A stretch of DNA of 21,088 nt from positions 142,249-163,336 of the forward strand of contig BMAT01009862.1 in NCBI GenBank assembly GCA_019649035.1. Direction: 5' to 3'. This DNA comes from Elysia marginata (taxonomy: Eukaryota; Mollusca; Gastropoda; Plakobranchidae). The notes under the pieces are model-generated. The model saw only the letters and a program-made list of their open reading frames with translations, did no database searches and was not told the origin of the DNA. Position 1 is the first letter of the stretch. Each line of letters starts with the position of its first letter. This document shows, one piece after another, positions 20,129 to 21,088 of the stretch. The translations under genes were made by a program, and so were the position numbers.

Positions 20129-21088
20129 GAAGATGTAAAACATCTCGTGTTTGTAGTTTTCAACAATAAATGGTTTTTTTAGGTCTTACACAGCATAAAA
20201 ATTTGTTAAAAAATTGTGTATGTTCATCAACAACATATTGCTTGTGTATGTTTGGTGATTCATTTCCCCCCACCTTCTTTGTTCTCAGTTAATTAATTTT
20301 GAAATCCTCAGATTCAATTGAAAACATCAGTATTGAATCATTGAACAAGTACACAAAGAGGTAAAAAATCTTCAGCCTGAATATGTGCATACTCAAATAG
20401 AAATTCTCAAAAATTACGCTGGAGTGGAAAGCTACTGCATTGTTTGTATAGCAATTAGTATAAACTGTAATTTACAGCTGTAAAATTTAAGAATCCATAT
20501 ACATGAACTAATACAAACAGTCAATGGATACTTTCATAAAGATATAGAAACTCTTTTTTTAATGAAATGATACAAATACCAGATTCTTGCAACCTGTAAT
20601 AATACAAACATATATTCTTCTTCTTCTTAAAACACAGACATAGTCAGGGATTGAATTAGGTGTTCAGAAGGGCAAGCAAAAATTGCCTCGGTGAGGCCTG
20701 AAAATCAGAGGGCACCTAGGCAATTTGCTTGGGCACCAAGGCAAAAGTTATAGGTGATCATTTTGTTGATTAAAATTAGCAACAATTTAGTAAATAACAA
20801 CACCATTTGTTCCTTGCTCTCTACAAAAGTATAGAGAGGGTCTTTGTTTATTTAGTCATAAACAGAATTAGAAAAAGTAAATCCCAGTTAAATCACATTA
20901 AACAAAAGACTAAAGATGGTAACACCCTTCTTCTTTTATCTTTCCACCTCTGCCTGATCCATTTTCTTAAAGGCTGTTTATAATGCAAACTCCTCTCATC
21001 TAGACATTTTTCTTTCATGCTTCTGACTTCACATGTGTCACTTTCTTTACTTTTATTTATCTCTTTATAATGCACTGATCCCCAAATA
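20129..21088. other. Distal flank, probably ATPAF2 first intron or upstream DNA
   Basis: AT-rich sequence without a recognised exon apart from the hairpin repeat near 20700. No ATG-containing frame with a transit-peptide character and a suitable donor was found on the minus strand. Confidence 0.4.
20671..20740. repeat. Small inverted-repeat element
   Basis: CAAGCAAAAATTGCCT (from 20673) pairs with AGGCAATTTGCTTG (to 20731) around a loop of about 30 nt. GGGCACC-AGGCAA words repeat at the right side. It is probably a dispersed hairpin repeat of unknown class. Confidence 0.4.

Noticed and set aside
1-21088. Search for CRISPR arrays, operons, prophage or bacterial signals
   Set aside because: None is present. 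The intron-exon structure and gene content are those of an animal nuclear genome.

Overview
This is AT-rich metazoan nuclear DNA: short coding exons with GT/AG splice sites sit in introns of 0.3-3.3 kb, among microsatellites and small dispersed repeats. No prokaryotic gene layout is present. The two genes are a motile-cilium protein and a mitochondrial assembly factor, so the source is an animal with motile cilia. The style of some dispersed repeats suggests a marine invertebrate, perhaps a mollusc; that is only an impression.

Plus strand, 786-7860: the 3' part of DRC3 (LRRC48), a nexin-dynein regulatory complex subunit of the ciliary axoneme. Four ordinary exons encode the C-terminal coiled-coil half. 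The reading frame can then reach the last large exon (7582-7860) only if intermediate sequence is spliced in. I find a 9-nt and a 14-nt microexon (5265-5273, 6500-6513), both with good splice sites, whose combined length exactly restores the frame. The last exon adds an acidic tail that I do not recall in human DRC3. A purine-rich 3' UTR and an AATAAA signal follow (8115-8120).

Minus strand, 18038-9791: seven exons of ATPAF2 (ATP12), the mitochondrial F1-ATPase assembly chaperone. They run from the RFYxxx start of the mature domain to the C-terminal SESTT motif and the stop. All junction phases agree and the encoded length matches human residues of about 43-289. The exon or exons with the start codon and transit peptide were not found and probably lie beyond 21088.

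The two genes are convergent (tail to tail) and about 1.9 kb apart, stop to stop. Human DRC3 and ATPAF2 are also neighbours in tail-to-tail orientation on 17p11.2, so this looks like old conserved microsynteny rather than functional coupling.

Introns and flanks hold several mobile-element traces. They include a retroposed SINE-like copy with a 13-bp target duplication (10144-10355), a Tc1/mariner-type MITE (13371-13574) and a fragment of a similar one (16762-16860). There is also a complex inverted-repeat element with 43-bp direct repeats (19277-20128), a MITE candidate (18760-19221), a perfect-looking intronic hairpin (2319-2386), a CpG-richer block with an orphan ORF (11750-13250) and a GA microsatellite (16877-16925).
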